From positions 186,001 through 250,000 of the forward strand of contig NZ_FOGY01000004.1 of the NCBI RefSeq assembly GCF_900111345.1: a stretch of 64,000 bases of DNA. The letters are read 5' to 3'. Both the position numbers and the translations under genes were made by a program. Of the stretch, positions 8,282 to 16,485 are shown in pieces. The notes beneath the pieces are model-generated. The model was not told the DNA's origin, did not search any database, and was given only the letters and a program-made list of their open reading frames with translations. Within the stretch, counting starts at the first letter, position 1; every line of letters starts with the position of its first letter. Origin of the DNA: Psychrobacillus sp. OK032 (lineage in GTDB: Bacteria > Bacillota > Bacilli > Bacillales_A > Planococcaceae).

Positions 8282-8923
8282 ATGAACACAACATTTACGT
8301 ATACTCATAGTGCTCCACCAACTACAGATAAAACGAAAAAGTATCCAGCATTATTTTTAATGCATGGGATGGGTAGCAATGAGCAGGATTTAGTAGGACT
8401 AGTATCTAGCTTAAAAAACAAATGTCATATCTTTAGTATTCGCGGCCCTATTAATCAGCCACCTGGTTATGCATATTTCACAATTGAAGGATTTGGGAAA
8501 CCTCATCGTACGGTTTTTGACCAGGTAGTAAAAGACCTTCAATCTTTTATCGAGAATACAATCGAAGAGTTTCCAATAGATAGCGAACAAATTTATCTTT
8601 TTGGTTTTAGCCAAGGAGCAATCCTATCTCAATCCCTAGCGCTAGTAATGGGTAATGTAGTAAAAGGAATCGTCGCACTGAGTGGGTACATTCCAGCATT
8701 TGTGAAAGAAGAGTATGCAATACAACCAGTGGATAAATTAAATGCTTTTATATCGCACGGTGAATTAGATAATAAGCTTCCATTTGAATGGGGCGTTGCA
8801 AGTAAAGATTATTTCACTGAACAAGGTGCAAACGTTACATTCAAATCTTACCCAGTTGCACACGGAGTATCGTCCGAAAATCATCAAGATTTAATCGCGT
8901 TTCTAGAAGCAAATATTAGTTAA
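8282..8923 (+). CDS. Phospholipase/carboxylesterase family alpha/beta hydrolase
   Basis: A 213-residue cytoplasmic serine hydrolase. The nucleophile is S110 in GFSQG, the acid D163 (HGELDNKLP) and the base H194 (VAHGVS); the oxyanion region is LMHGMGSNEQD. Size and motifs fit the bacterial carboxylesterase (Abhydrolase_2) family; the physiological ester is unknown. It has its own promoter region and terminator. Confidence 0.88.
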   Translation: MNTTFTYTHSAPPTTDKTKKYPALFLMHGMGSNEQDLVGLVSSLKNKCHIFSIRGPINQPPGYAYFTIEGFGKPHRTVFDQVVKDLQSFIENTIEEFPIDSEQIYLFGFSQGAILSQSLALVMGNVVKGIVALSGYIPAFVKEEYAIQPVDKLNAFISHGELDNKLPFEWGVASKDYFTEQGANVTFKSYPVAHGVSSENHQDLIAFLEANIS

Positions 8924-8935
8924 ATAGAAGGATTA

Positions 8936-8980
8936 TATACCGCTTATGACGAATATTGTTCACCATAAGCGGTATATTTT
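8936..8980 (+). terminator. Rho-independent terminator
   Basis: TATACCGCTTATG / CATAAGCGGTATA stem followed by T residues. Confidence 0.88.
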
Positions 8981-9011
8981 TCAGATAAATTAGAAACGTG
9001 GGGTAAACAGA

Positions 9012-9812
9012 ATGATTCAATACGAGAATGAAACCATTAGGGTTTTCCAAAGCGCATTGTATATGACGACTTCAGCAGTAATAGAGCTTGAAGAAGCAAT
9101 TATTATAACCGATCCAAATTGGCTGCCAGAAGAAGTAGAAGAAATAAAGGAGTATGTTAATCAAATTAAAAAGGACAAACAGCTATATATCATTTACACA
9201 CATAGTGATTTTGACCATATTATTGGTTCAGGTGCATTTCCAGAATCAAAAGTGATAGCTAGTAGGAATTTGAGTGAAAACAAACATAAAGAGAATGCGA
9301 TGAAGCAAGTAGATACCTTTGACCAAAAGTACTATTTACAAAGAAATTATAAACCTACCTATCCAAGAGTAGATTATATTGTGTCAGAAGATGGTCAGGA
9401 ATTAGTTTTAGGAACAAGTACCGTAACATTCTACTTAGCACCAGGGCACACGGATGATGGTTTATTTACAGTTATTGAGCCAGCTGGAATCTTTCTTTCC
9501 GGTGACTATTTATCAGATGTTGAATTTCCATTCATTTTTGACAGTTATCTTGAATATGTTAAAACGATGGAAAAAGCAAAAGACATTTTTTCAAATCATA
9601 ATATTTTCGTTCATGTACCTGGACATGGTCATACAACAGAAAATATAGTAGAAATGCAGAATAGATTACACTTTTCACAAGAATATCTTGAGCAATTGCC
9701 TAATGCTCAAGAGAATATTGAGGAAATATTGCTAAAGAGATACACATACTTTGAAGGCATGAAACATATTCATGAAGATAATAAGAAATTAGCAATGAAA
9801 GAAAAGATATAG
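9012..9812 (+). CDS. Metallo-beta-lactamase fold hydrolase, variant metal motif
   Basis: A 266-residue protein with the MBL fold. The usual HxHxDH motif reads HSDFDH (H64, D66, D68, H69), so the second histidine is replaced by aspartate; other ligands look present at H146 (PGHTDDG), D165 (LSGDYLS) and the His of VPGHGH. The reaction is unknown; relatives hydrolyse thioesters, lactones or phosphodiesters. Weak ribosome binding site GTGGGG precedes ATG 9012. Monocistronic, no obvious link to neighbours. Confidence 0.82.
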   Translation: MIQYENETIRVFQSALYMTTSAVIELEEAIIITDPNWLPEEVEEIKEYVNQIKKDKQLYIIYTHSDFDHIIGSGAFPESKVIASRNLSENKHKENAMKQVDTFDQKYYLQRNYKPTYPRVDYIVSEDGQELVLGTSTVTFYLAPGHTDDGLFTVIEPAGIFLSGDYLSDVEFPFIFDSYLEYVKTMEKAKDIFSNHNIFVHVPGHGHTTENIVEMQNRLHFSQEYLEQLPNAQENIEEILLKRYTYFEGMKHIHEDNKKLAMKEKI

Positions 9813-9972
9813 ATTACAAGAAGAATAATGAATGGAAAACAAGTAATTGGAGCAAAAAGATTTTGATTATAAATTTATAATTCGTCCGCCATTGACAATA
9901 TATAAATGAACTTGATTACACCTATATAGATTTCGAAAGAAGACCGTACGTTGTTAATGCAGCAATAAAGAA

Positions 9973-10611
9973 ATGGGGTATTTATCGATGAATGAAACGA
10001 AACAACAATTGAAGCGGAAGATAGGAATTACAACGATAATTGCTTTTTTAGGTTTACTTATTTTTAGTATTTTTATAACGCCTTCTGTTTTAGGTAAAGA
10101 TAATACCCCTGATCAATTTAACGCAAAGATAGAAAAAGAATATGAAGTTAACTTTCATTCAGGATGGAAAAAATCTTCAAATAGTTTACAACAAGCGACC
10201 ATTGACGGAAAAGGTGAATTCGCATCAGAGGAAGGCGAAGCGGTCCTTGTGATAGAAAATCTTAAATCGAATGTAACAACTATTTATCGGTTAAAAGATA
10301 ACGATTTAGGTCAATATACACCTAAATATATTGAATGGATTGATGGAAATCGATTGTTTGTAATTATTGGTTATTCCTATGGAACGGTAACGACAGGTGG
10401 AAAGCTTTATGAACTAAATATAAAGGAGAATGCTCTTACACCGGTTATTGAGGGTTTACCAGAAAACGAAGAAATTATGTCTGTTAAAGTCAATAAAAAT
10501 GGTACGTTCACATATAAAAAACATATATATGACAGTGATAACTATGATTATAGCGAAAGTCACATCGAGGAAAGAAGGATGCCAATTCCTCTTACCCGTT
10601 CGTATAGATAA
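9973..10611 (+). CDS. Membrane-anchored hypothetical protein
   Basis: A 212-residue protein with one N-terminal transmembrane helix (about 20-40, TTIIAFLGLLIFSIFI) and an extracytoplasmic beta-rich domain. Repeated short motifs such as GEAVLVIENLKS, RLKDNDLG and GKLYELNIKEN look like blades of an incomplete beta-propeller or a stress-sensor-type domain. ATG 9988 (MNETKQQ) is an alternative start five residues in; neither start has a convincing ribosome binding site. I do not recognise a characterised family. Confidence 0.75.
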   Translation: MGYLSMNETKQQLKRKIGITTIIAFLGLLIFSIFITPSVLGKDNTPDQFNAKIEKEYEVNFHSGWKKSSNSLQQATIDGKGEFASEEGEAVLVIENLKSNVTTIYRLKDNDLGQYTPKYIEWIDGNRLFVIIGYSYGTVTTGGKLYELNIKENALTPVIEGLPENEEIMSVKVNKNGTFTYKKHIYDSDNYDYSESHIEERRMPIPLTRSYR

Positions 10612-10652
10612 AAAGAGCTTGGTTCTAGTCCAACTAGAACTAAGCTCTTTTA
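10611..10652 (+). terminator. Strong rho-independent terminator
   Basis: AAAAGAGCTTGGTTCTAG / CTAGAACTAAGCTCTTTT hairpin immediately after the stop codon. Confidence 0.9.
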
Positions 10653-10852
10653 AAATAGTATATAGAAATTTGAATATACGCATAAAAGAGTAATTACATA
10701 TTGTATAATTAATAAGTAATTGGATCTCATGGTTGGTCGTACAGCTTTTCGGGTACTACAACATTTAAGTGTCCATTTCATACCCAATTATATCTAGGAG
10801 GGCAATATCATACACAAGAGTCGATAAAAACAGGTAAAATAGGAGAGATAAA

Positions 10853-11515
10853 ATGAAACTAGCATGCTTGCACGCGCATCATACAAATATTGACTATATA
10901 GAAAGTGCTTTAGCAACTCTTAATATAGAATTAATGCATTTTGTTGATCCGGGACTTATGAACAGAGTAACAAATGATACAGGGTTCAACCAATTGGATG
11001 CCAGTATAAAAGTAAAAGAACAAATAGAGTGGATAGCAAAGTGTAATGCCGATGCAATACTTATCACTTGTACAAACTATATCGCATTATTAAACGAAGA
11101 GGATCTTTCCTGCTCCATTCCAATTATTAAAATAGACGAGCCTTATTTTGAAGCAATTTGTCAAATAGACGAACCTCAAGTTATCCTTTTTACAAATCCA
11201 GCTACAATAAAAGGCACTATGAACCGACTAAATGATTATGCAGAAGCCAAACAGAAAACTTTAAACTTAGAAGTTATGGTAATTGAAGGCACATTTGAAT
11301 TATTGATGCAGGGGCTAAATCATGAATATAACCAATTAATATCTACCTACATACGTAGAATCGGACATGATGGTAAAAAGGAAATCTCCGTTGCCCAATT
11401 ATCTATGGTGAACGCTGCTAAGGAGATTGAGCGCGAAATATCGAAATCAATACTAAATCCATTGGATACATTGAGCTCATCCGTTATCAATCAATTAGCT
11501 ATCACGAAAAAGTAA
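10853..11515 (+). CDS. Asp/Glu-racemase-fold protein (hypothetical)
   Basis: A 220-residue cytoplasmic protein. The N-terminal half has the pattern of the aspartate/glutamate racemase superfamily: a conserved ADAILITCTNY block with the candidate catalytic cysteine C73, and a FTNPATIKGTM block near 125. A clear second catalytic cysteine is not visible, so racemase activity is doubtful. It starts at ATG 10853 after AGGAGAGATAAA, is monocistronic, and converges on the PepSY-domain gene. Confidence 0.7.
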   Translation: MKLACLHAHHTNIDYIESALATLNIELMHFVDPGLMNRVTNDTGFNQLDASIKVKEQIEWIAKCNADAILITCTNYIALLNEEDLSCSIPIIKIDEPYFEAICQIDEPQVILFTNPATIKGTMNRLNDYAEAKQKTLNLEVMVIEGTFELLMQGLNHEYNQLISTYIRRIGHDGKKEISVAQLSMVNAAKEIEREISKSILNPLDTLSSSVINQLAITKK

Positions 11516-11551
11516 TCCATCTAGGGAAAGTACTAATGGATTACTTTCTTT
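11507..11551. terminator. Bidirectional terminator
   Basis: AAAGTAATCCAT / ATGGATTACTTT stem flanked by A-rich and T-rich runs, between convergent genes. Confidence 0.8.
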
Positions 11552-11559
11552 TAGATTAT

Positions 11560-11793
11560 TCATGTATTGAAGAACATACTACTTTCCTGATCGATGTCCT
11601 CTATTACCCCTGTTTTCACATTTATATCCACTTCAAATACTCCACCTTCAGCTGTCGAAATAAATACTTCATATACTAAAAGTCCATTATCCATATCCAA
11701 ATCTACATGGATAACTTCCCCTGGAATTTGTTTACTTGCAATTTGCATTGCTTGTTCAATTGTAATTCGCTGACTATACGTAGGGTTTACCAA
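11560..11793 (-). CDS. PepSY-domain small protein
   Basis: A 77-residue protein made of essentially one PepSY domain: ITIEQAMQIASKQIPGEVIHVDLD followed by LVYEVFI and a GVFEVDINVKTGVIEDID strand. No signal peptide or membrane helix is seen. The start is TTG at 11793 with AGGAGG about eleven bases upstream on the minus strand. PepSY domains are usually peptidase-inhibitory or structural; partner unknown. Confidence 0.85.
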   Translation of the reverse strand: MVNPTYSQRITIEQAMQIASKQIPGEVIHVDLDMDNGLLVYEVFISTAEGGVFEVDINVKTGVIEDIDQESSMFFNT

Positions 11794-11902
11794 TTAAAAT
11801 AGTCCTCCTTATTCAAATGTATCGTTCTACAGTATGTAGGAGGGGGGATATAGGTGAATATAGGATTAATGATATTTTCCACTTTTGGATGAAAACTTCC
11901 AC

Positions 11903-11954
11903 TAAAAAACTGCACCCCTAATTGTTGTTTTTCGCTAACAACTACGGTGCAGTT
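11903..11954 (-). terminator. Terminator of the split sigma factor operon
   Basis: On the minus strand AACTGCACC pairs with GGTGCAGTT, with an extra TTGTT/AACAA inner stem, followed by a T-run. It lies downstream of the RsoA-like gene. Confidence 0.7.
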
Positions 11955-12041
11955 CATATACGTATGGGAGAAACTCCAATGATAAATGGTAGCTCTAGTG
12001 ACATAGTAAGCTTATTAATGAATAATAAATCCAGAATTTTT

Positions 12042-12266
12042 TCAGCACCTCGTTAATACTCCAGAATAGTCTTGCATACGTTCTTCACCTATGAAGTCAA
12101 AAAAGCCTGGGACCTCAAGGTTGATATTATTTTTAATTATTTTAATAATGCGCTCTTTTAAATCTTGTTCCAGGTCTTCTCTGCAGTCATTACTTGTTTG
12201 AAACAATACACTTTGCAGTTTGGGTTCTAACTGTTTTAAAATCGCAAGAATTTCGAGTTCGTCCAT
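12042..12266 (-). CDS. RsoA-like co-sigma factor (sigma region 2 module)
   Basis: A 74-residue soluble acidic protein. The segment FQTSNDCREDLEQDLKERII resembles the REDLEQEL helix of sigma-70 region 2, and the VPGFFDFI tail fits the small RsoA (YvrHa) type that works with SigO in Bacillus subtilis. It would supply the core-binding/-10 part lacking in the upstream sigma protein. The start ATG has a perfect AGGAGGTG ribosome binding site that overlaps the YvrJ stop, so it is the third gene of the sigma-yvrJ-rsoA operon. The homology is recognised by motif and context only. Confidence 0.6.
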   Translation of the reverse strand: MDELEILAILKQLEPKLQSVLFQTSNDCREDLEQDLKERIIKIIKNNINLEVPGFFDFIGEERMQDYSGVLTRC

Positions 12267-12270
12267 TTAT

Positions 12271-12441
12271 TCACCTCCTTTTTCTTTTATCGTTCCTATT
12301 ATTAACTACATTCCCAATGCTGTGGATGGCATTTTCAAGGGATTCTATTTTATTTTCGAAACGGTGTAATAAATAAATAGAAACCACAATTGGAAATCCA
12401 AAGTTGCCAATTAATTGTACAATGTTCCCTGCATCAATCAT
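12271..12441 (-). CDS. YvrJ family small membrane protein
   Basis: A 56-residue protein (starts MIDAGNIVQLIGNFGFPIVV) with one hydrophobic segment at about 8-24 and the motif GFPIVVSIYLLHRFENKIESL that marks the YvrJ family. The ATG overlaps the end of the sigma gene by eight bases and follows AAAGGAG; the stop lies four bases before the RsoA-like start. Function of YvrJ is unknown, but it is often found with SigO/RsoA-like genes and phage-derived sigma factors, as here. Confidence 0.8.
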   Translation of the reverse strand: MIDAGNIVQLIGNFGFPIVVSIYLLHRFENKIESLENAIHSIGNVVNNRNDKRKRR

Positions 12442-12949
12442 GAGTAATCTCCTTTCTAACTTTTTTAATTATATTTTTTCTTGTCTTTGAGACCGCTTGT
12501 TGTGTAATCCCTAAATATTGAGCAATCTCTTTATCTGTCATTTGCTTCACATAAACAAGTGACAGTATTTCCTTTTGTCTATCTGTTAGTTTTCTTAAAC
12601 AATTAAATAATTTATGACTAGCTATATGGTCAATAATGTCTTCAGAAAAACCAATCGAATCAGAATATGATCTCTCAAGGAATATTGGAGAAAGATCTAA
12701 ATTATTTGTTAAGATTAATTGGTATCTATCCTTATAAGTGCGCATCTTTCTATCAAAATGTTTACTCTCATAGTGTAAAACCTTTATTAGGTAGGATATA
12801 ATCCTGTAGTTTTGGTAATGTTTTTTAAATCTTAAATCAATTTTTTGTTTAATCTCTTCTGAATTAGTAGTTTTGAACTCTTCAAATAATGTTAAGTTAG
12901 AAGGACATTTTAAGAACTCTTGGATTATCTTCTGTTTTTCGGAATTCAT
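12434..12949 (-). CDS. SigO-like sigma factor lacking a normal region 2
   Basis: A 171-residue protein; I chose ATG 12949 (MNSEKQKII), which follows GGAGGAGTGATAAA, rather than the upstream ATG at 12967. The C-terminal half is a clear sigma region 4: LTDRQKEILSLVYVKQMTDKEIAQYLGITQQAVSKTRK with the helix-turn-helix at about 135-160. The N-terminal half has no canonical region 2, consistent with the SigO/RsoA two-subunit sigma system, in which a second small protein supplies region 2. It heads the operon with YvrJ and the RsoA-like gene and is divergent from a peptide-responsive regulator. Confidence 0.7.
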   Translation of the reverse strand: MNSEKQKIIQEFLKCPSNLTLFEEFKTTNSEEIKQKIDLRFKKHYQNYRIISYLIKVLHYESKHFDRKMRTYKDRYQLILTNNLDLSPIFLERSYSDSIGFSEDIIDHIASHKLFNCLRKLTDRQKEILSLVYVKQMTDKEIAQYLGITQQAVSKTRKNIIKKVRKEITHD

Positions 12950-13458
12950 TTTATCACTCCTCCACAAATAAGAATCGACGTTCTAATTTGGCGTGTGAAA
13001 AATAATGTGTAATTTCCCGGGTTAAGATATATCTTGTCCTATAAAGGGGATTTCTTCATTTTTTTAACAACCACTTTTTTAATAAAAATTTAATTAATGC
13101 TCCAGGACTTTATGCTCTTTTTGGGATAGTTGAATAAAATTATAATTTAGTAAAAAGTAATTGTTCTTTCCTAAATATTACTAAAAATCAAGCGTTTATA
13201 GAACAAAAATAAGTTGGGAAATATCGTTTTATACTTATATTTATCTTTATATAAATACTTGGAATTTCATAAAAGAAGGAAATTTTAATATTACATAATA
13301 ATTTTAGGATGATAGGCATATCTTTATAATATATTTGTCAGTCACTATACGTAACCCGTTCATATGCTTATTGTCAGAAAGTGTCGAGCGATTGTTGAAG
13401 GTTTTTCACTATTCTTAAAGAACTAATATATATACTACGTTCATAGAGGTGGGGAATA
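12950..13458. other. Divergent intergenic region, AT-rich, no gene seen
   Basis: About 510 bases between the sigma operon and the HTH-TPR regulator. It holds the perfect palindrome AAGATATATCTT (13024-13035), within about 90 bases of the sigma start, which could be an operator. I find no ORF with a ribosome binding site and no convincing hairpin. It probably contains promoters for both divergent units. Confidence 0.5.
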
Positions 13459-14766
13459 ATGAGTAGTATAGGTTATATCATCAAACAAGAGAGATTAAAC
13501 CAAAATATTAAACAGACCGTATTGGCAAGAGGAATCTGTTCTACTTCCTATCTCAGTAAAATTGAGAATAATTCGACTGTTCCAAGTGAAGATGTAATAA
13601 ATTTATTGTTGGAAAGGCTAAATTTAGAAATAGATAAATTGCCAAATGAAGAGGAAAATAAGTTCATTGATGCTTTTTATGAATTGTATAAAGATGCAAT
13701 TATTCAGAGGGATAAGAAATTGATCAGAGCAACGTTGCATGAGTTTTCTGTTCAAAAGACCTACTTTTTACAACTTAAAAATTATTATACTTATAACCTT
13801 TATATGTTTCGACTAATGTTAATACTGAATGAAAAGAAAGAGAACCTACAATCCACATATGCTGTGATAATAAAATCGGAAGATAATTTTGATGAAAAAC
13901 AAAGATTCATCAGAAATTTAAATCTAGGCCTTTATTATTATTTGAACGGTGATTATTATAAAGCATTAAGTAAATTAGAGAGCTCCCTGAAATTTGTAAA
14001 TAATGTTTCGAATGAAGAGTGGGAGATAGCAGATTTTCACAATGTGCTTAGCTTGATTTACTTTAGATGTAATGATTTTTTTAACACAATTAATCACGCC
14101 ACCAAATCATTGAACTTCTATAAAGACAATCTCCTGTTTGAAAGAGCTATTGATTGCTACATTGTTATCGGGGCTTCACATAAAAAAATGAGAAGATATA
14201 AAGAAGCAGAAAAAAATTATAATCTAGCCAAAAAACTGGTAATAGACTATAAAGTGGTTAATTATGAAGGGATGATATATCAAAATATAGGTTCATTATA
14301 TGCAATCCAAGAGGATCACGATAAGGCGATTGAGTATTATAAGATGAGTCTAAAAAGCAAAGAAGAGAATTATAATGTGGAAGGTTATTTAATAACTATT
14401 CTTTCAATCATTAAGGAGTATTCTAAGCAAAATAACCATATAGAGGTCCTTAGTTGGTGTAAAAAAGGCTTTGAGGCAATGGAAGATATAGAGAATAAAA
14501 ATAATACAGAATACCATTCCTATTATTGTCATTTAGAAATATATAGAGCGCTCCATTCTTCAACAGATGAACTTGAATCGGTATTAAAGAAAGGGATAAA
14601 TTATTTCGAATTGGTCCATGACGATCGGCATGTACAAAAATATTCCATTTTATTAGCAAATTACTACTTTAAAGAAAGTAAGTTTAAAGCAGCCGATCTA
14701 TATTATCAAAAAGCAATTCAAATGCTATTTAAACAAAATTTTATTACGAAGTGGGAGGATTTGTGA
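13459..14766 (+). CDS. RRNPP-type HTH-TPR peptide-responsive regulator
   Basis: A 435-residue cytoplasmic protein. Residues 5-60 are an XRE helix-turn-helix (IGYIIKQERLNQNIKQTVLA...YLSKIENNSTVPS); the remainder is tetratricopeptide repeats, clearest at about 190-310 (RYKEAEKNYNLAKKL, DHDKAIEYYKMSLKSKEE) and 395-425 (KFKAADLYYQKAIQM). This architecture and length match the NprR/PlcR/AimR class, in which an imported peptide binds the TPR groove. A 45-aa signal-peptide-like ORF begins two bases after its stop with its own ribosome binding site, the typical arrangement for the cognate pheromone. Targets are unknown; the divergent split sigma operon is a candidate. Confidence 0.85.
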   Translation: MSSIGYIIKQERLNQNIKQTVLARGICSTSYLSKIENNSTVPSEDVINLLLERLNLEIDKLPNEEENKFIDAFYELYKDAIIQRDKKLIRATLHEFSVQKTYFLQLKNYYTYNLYMFRLMLILNEKKENLQSTYAVIIKSEDNFDEKQRFIRNLNLGLYYYLNGDYYKALSKLESSLKFVNNVSNEEWEIADFHNVLSLIYFRCNDFFNTINHATKSLNFYKDNLLFERAIDCYIVIGASHKKMRRYKEAEKNYNLAKKLVIDYKVVNYEGMIYQNIGSLYAIQEDHDKAIEYYKMSLKSKEENYNVEGYLITILSIIKEYSKQNNHIEVLSWCKKGFEAMEDIENKNNTEYHSYYCHLEIYRALHSSTDELESVLKKGINYFELVHDDRHVQKYSILLANYYFKESKFKAADLYYQKAIQMLFKQNFITKWEDL

Positions 14767-14767
14767 A

Positions 14768-14905
14768 GTGAAAAAGAAAAAAGTATTTATATGTTTATCT
14801 TTAGCTTTTATCTTGACATTAAGTTTTACAACCAAGACAAGTAATATTGCCAAAGAAGAAGAAGTACCTAGACCAACATCTATCTATTACACTTCTTTTT
14901 TATAA
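14768..14905 (+). CDS. Putative secreted signalling peptide precursor
   Basis: A 45-residue ORF starting with GTG at 14768, nine bases after GGGAGGA, ending at TAA 14905. It has a classic Sec signal: MKKKKVFICLSLAFILTLSF, then TTKTSNIAKEEEVPRP and the C-terminal TSIYYTSFL. Its size, export signal and position directly behind the HTH-TPR gene match PapR/NprX/Phr-type pheromone precursors; the mature peptide would probably come from the C-terminal 5-12 residues. Too short to be seen by usual gene finders. No sequence similarity to a named peptide is claimed. Confidence 0.7.
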   Translation: MKKKKVFICLSLAFILTLSFTTKTSNIAKEEEVPRPTSIYYTSFL

Positions 14906-14946
14906 ACTATTAGTTAATATTAGTGATTGTAAATATGTGATGCCAG

Positions 14947-14986
14947 ATACTCATTAGCTATAAATAGGCTGATGAGTATTTTTTTA
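14947..14986 (+). terminator. Terminator of the regulator-peptide operon
   Basis: ATACTCATTAGC / GCTGATGAGTAT stem followed by seven T residues. Confidence 0.85.
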
Positions 14987-15241
14987 GAGTAGAAATAATG
15001 CATTTGATCAATTTTGAAGGAAACATCTAATGGGAAATGAAATTGTATATCGAGACTAAAAGATGTATGATTATCGAAAAAAGTTGTGTAAGAGACAACT
15101 TCATTCATTATTAAGCAAATAATTTTTGAAATGAAGGAACATACTATAGAATAGAGATGTTGTTTGGATTTCATTTTGATGAAGTGGAGCAACTATCTTA
15201 TACTAAAATTTTCGTCTAACAGACACCAGGAGGAAACAGAA
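14987..15241. other. Intergenic region before the FMN reductase
   Basis: No ORF with a ribosome binding site. It should hold the reductase promoter; AGACACCAGGAGGAAACAGA just before 15242 is the ribosome binding site. Confidence 0.4.
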
Positions 15242-15784
15242 ATGAAAGTAGTAGCAATCGTAGGAAGTATTCGTAAAGAATCATTCAATTTAAAATTAGC
15301 ACAACACGTACAAAAGCGTTATGCAGATCAATTCGAGCTTGAAATTTTAAGTTTGCGTGATCTACCAATGTACGATCAAGATATCGAATTAGACGCACCA
15401 CAAGCTGTCCTTGATTTCAAAGCTAAAGTAAAAGCGGCAGATGCAGTTCTTTGGGTAACACCAGAATACAATTCAACAATCTCAGGTATTCTTGGTAATG
15501 CTATTGACTGGATGAGCCGTGTAGACAGAGTGGTGAATGGCAAACCATCCATCATTATGGGTGCTTCCATGGGCGCTTTAGGAACTGCAAAAGCACAAAT
15601 GCACTTACGCGATATTTTATTCGCAAGTGGCTTAAACTCACCATTATTACCTATGAACGAAGTATACGTTGGTTCTGCACATGAGAAATTCGATGCGGAA
15701 GGTAATATGACAGACGAGGCGACAATCACATTTTTAGATAAAGTGATCGAAAACTTCCAAGTTTGGATGAGACAATACGTATAA
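15242..15784 (+). CDS. NADPH-dependent FMN reductase (flavodoxin-like)
   Basis: A 180-residue flavoprotein of the NADPH-dependent FMN reductase family, predicted to reduce quinones or azo compounds in the cytoplasm. Motifs: VGSIRKESFNLKLA (phosphate-binding loop, 8-21) and TPEYNSTISGILGNAIDW (isoalloxazine site). I chose ATG 15242 behind AGGAGGAAACAGA; the in-frame codons upstream from 15164 have no signals. It is monocistronic with its own terminator. Confidence 0.93.
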   Translation: MKVVAIVGSIRKESFNLKLAQHVQKRYADQFELEILSLRDLPMYDQDIELDAPQAVLDFKAKVKAADAVLWVTPEYNSTISGILGNAIDWMSRVDRVVNGKPSIIMGASMGALGTAKAQMHLRDILFASGLNSPLLPMNEVYVGSAHEKFDAEGNMTDEATITFLDKVIENFQVWMRQYV

Positions 15785-15792
15785 TTAACACG

Positions 15793-15828
15793 CTCCCTTA
15801 TACAACTATTGTATAAGGGAGTTTTTTC
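15793..15828 (+). terminator. Rho-independent terminator
   Basis: CTCCCTTATAC / GTATAAGGGAG stem with T-tract. Confidence 0.9.
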
Positions 15829-15858
15829 ATAGTGTAGATAAGGAGAATTTTTGAAGAG

Positions 15859-16485
15859 ATGAAATATGAATGGCGAAAAAAAGATAAAGAAATATATTTA
15901 CCAAAGAATACGCCAACCATTTACAATGATACAGAAAAAAAGTATATCACTATAGAAGGAGTAGGACATCCTGATAGCGATCAATTTCGCATAAACATCG
16001 AACTATTATACGCCTTGTCTTATAGTATACGAATGATGCCAAAAAGCGGATATACACCAGATGGCTATTATGAATATACTGTATTTCCACTAGAGGGAAT
16101 TTGGGACTTGGATGAGGAAGGAAGAAGGTTGGATTATCTAGATAAGAACCATTTTGTCTATCAACTAATGATACGGCAACCTGACTTTGTGATGGAAGAA
16201 CTTTTTGAAAAAGCTGTTGAAAGCGTTCGACTTAAAAAGAAACACTTGCCTGTGGATATGGCGAGATTTGTTCAAGCATCCGATGATCTATGTGTCCAGA
16301 TGATGCACTAAGGGAGCTACGATGACGAACCTGAATCGTTTTCTATCATGGAAAAGTATTGTGAGGATCAAGGCTTAACCCGTGTTGAAAAAACTCATAG
16401 AGAAATTTATATTTCTGATGCCCGAAAAACATCGCCAGAGAAGTTAAAAACTGTATTGAGATTCAAAGTTTCTAATCTAGGATGA
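15859..16485 (+). pseudogene. GyrI-like small-molecule-binding protein, interrupted by one TAA
   Basis: The 5' part (15859-16311, 150 residues) is a GyrI-like/SHV domain protein: KYITIEGVGHP, YALSYSIRMMPKSG and YEYTVFPLEGIWDL. After LCVQMMH comes an in-frame TAA (16309-16311), but the same frame continues in perfect family style (GSYDDEPESFSIMEKY... THREIYISDARK ... KLKTVLRF) to TGA at 16485, making about 208 residues in all. The stop replaces what is normally an Ile codon in the MMHIGSYDDEP block. So it is a nonsense mutant, or rarely a readthrough case. Start ATG follows AAGGAGAATTT. Confidence 0.8.
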
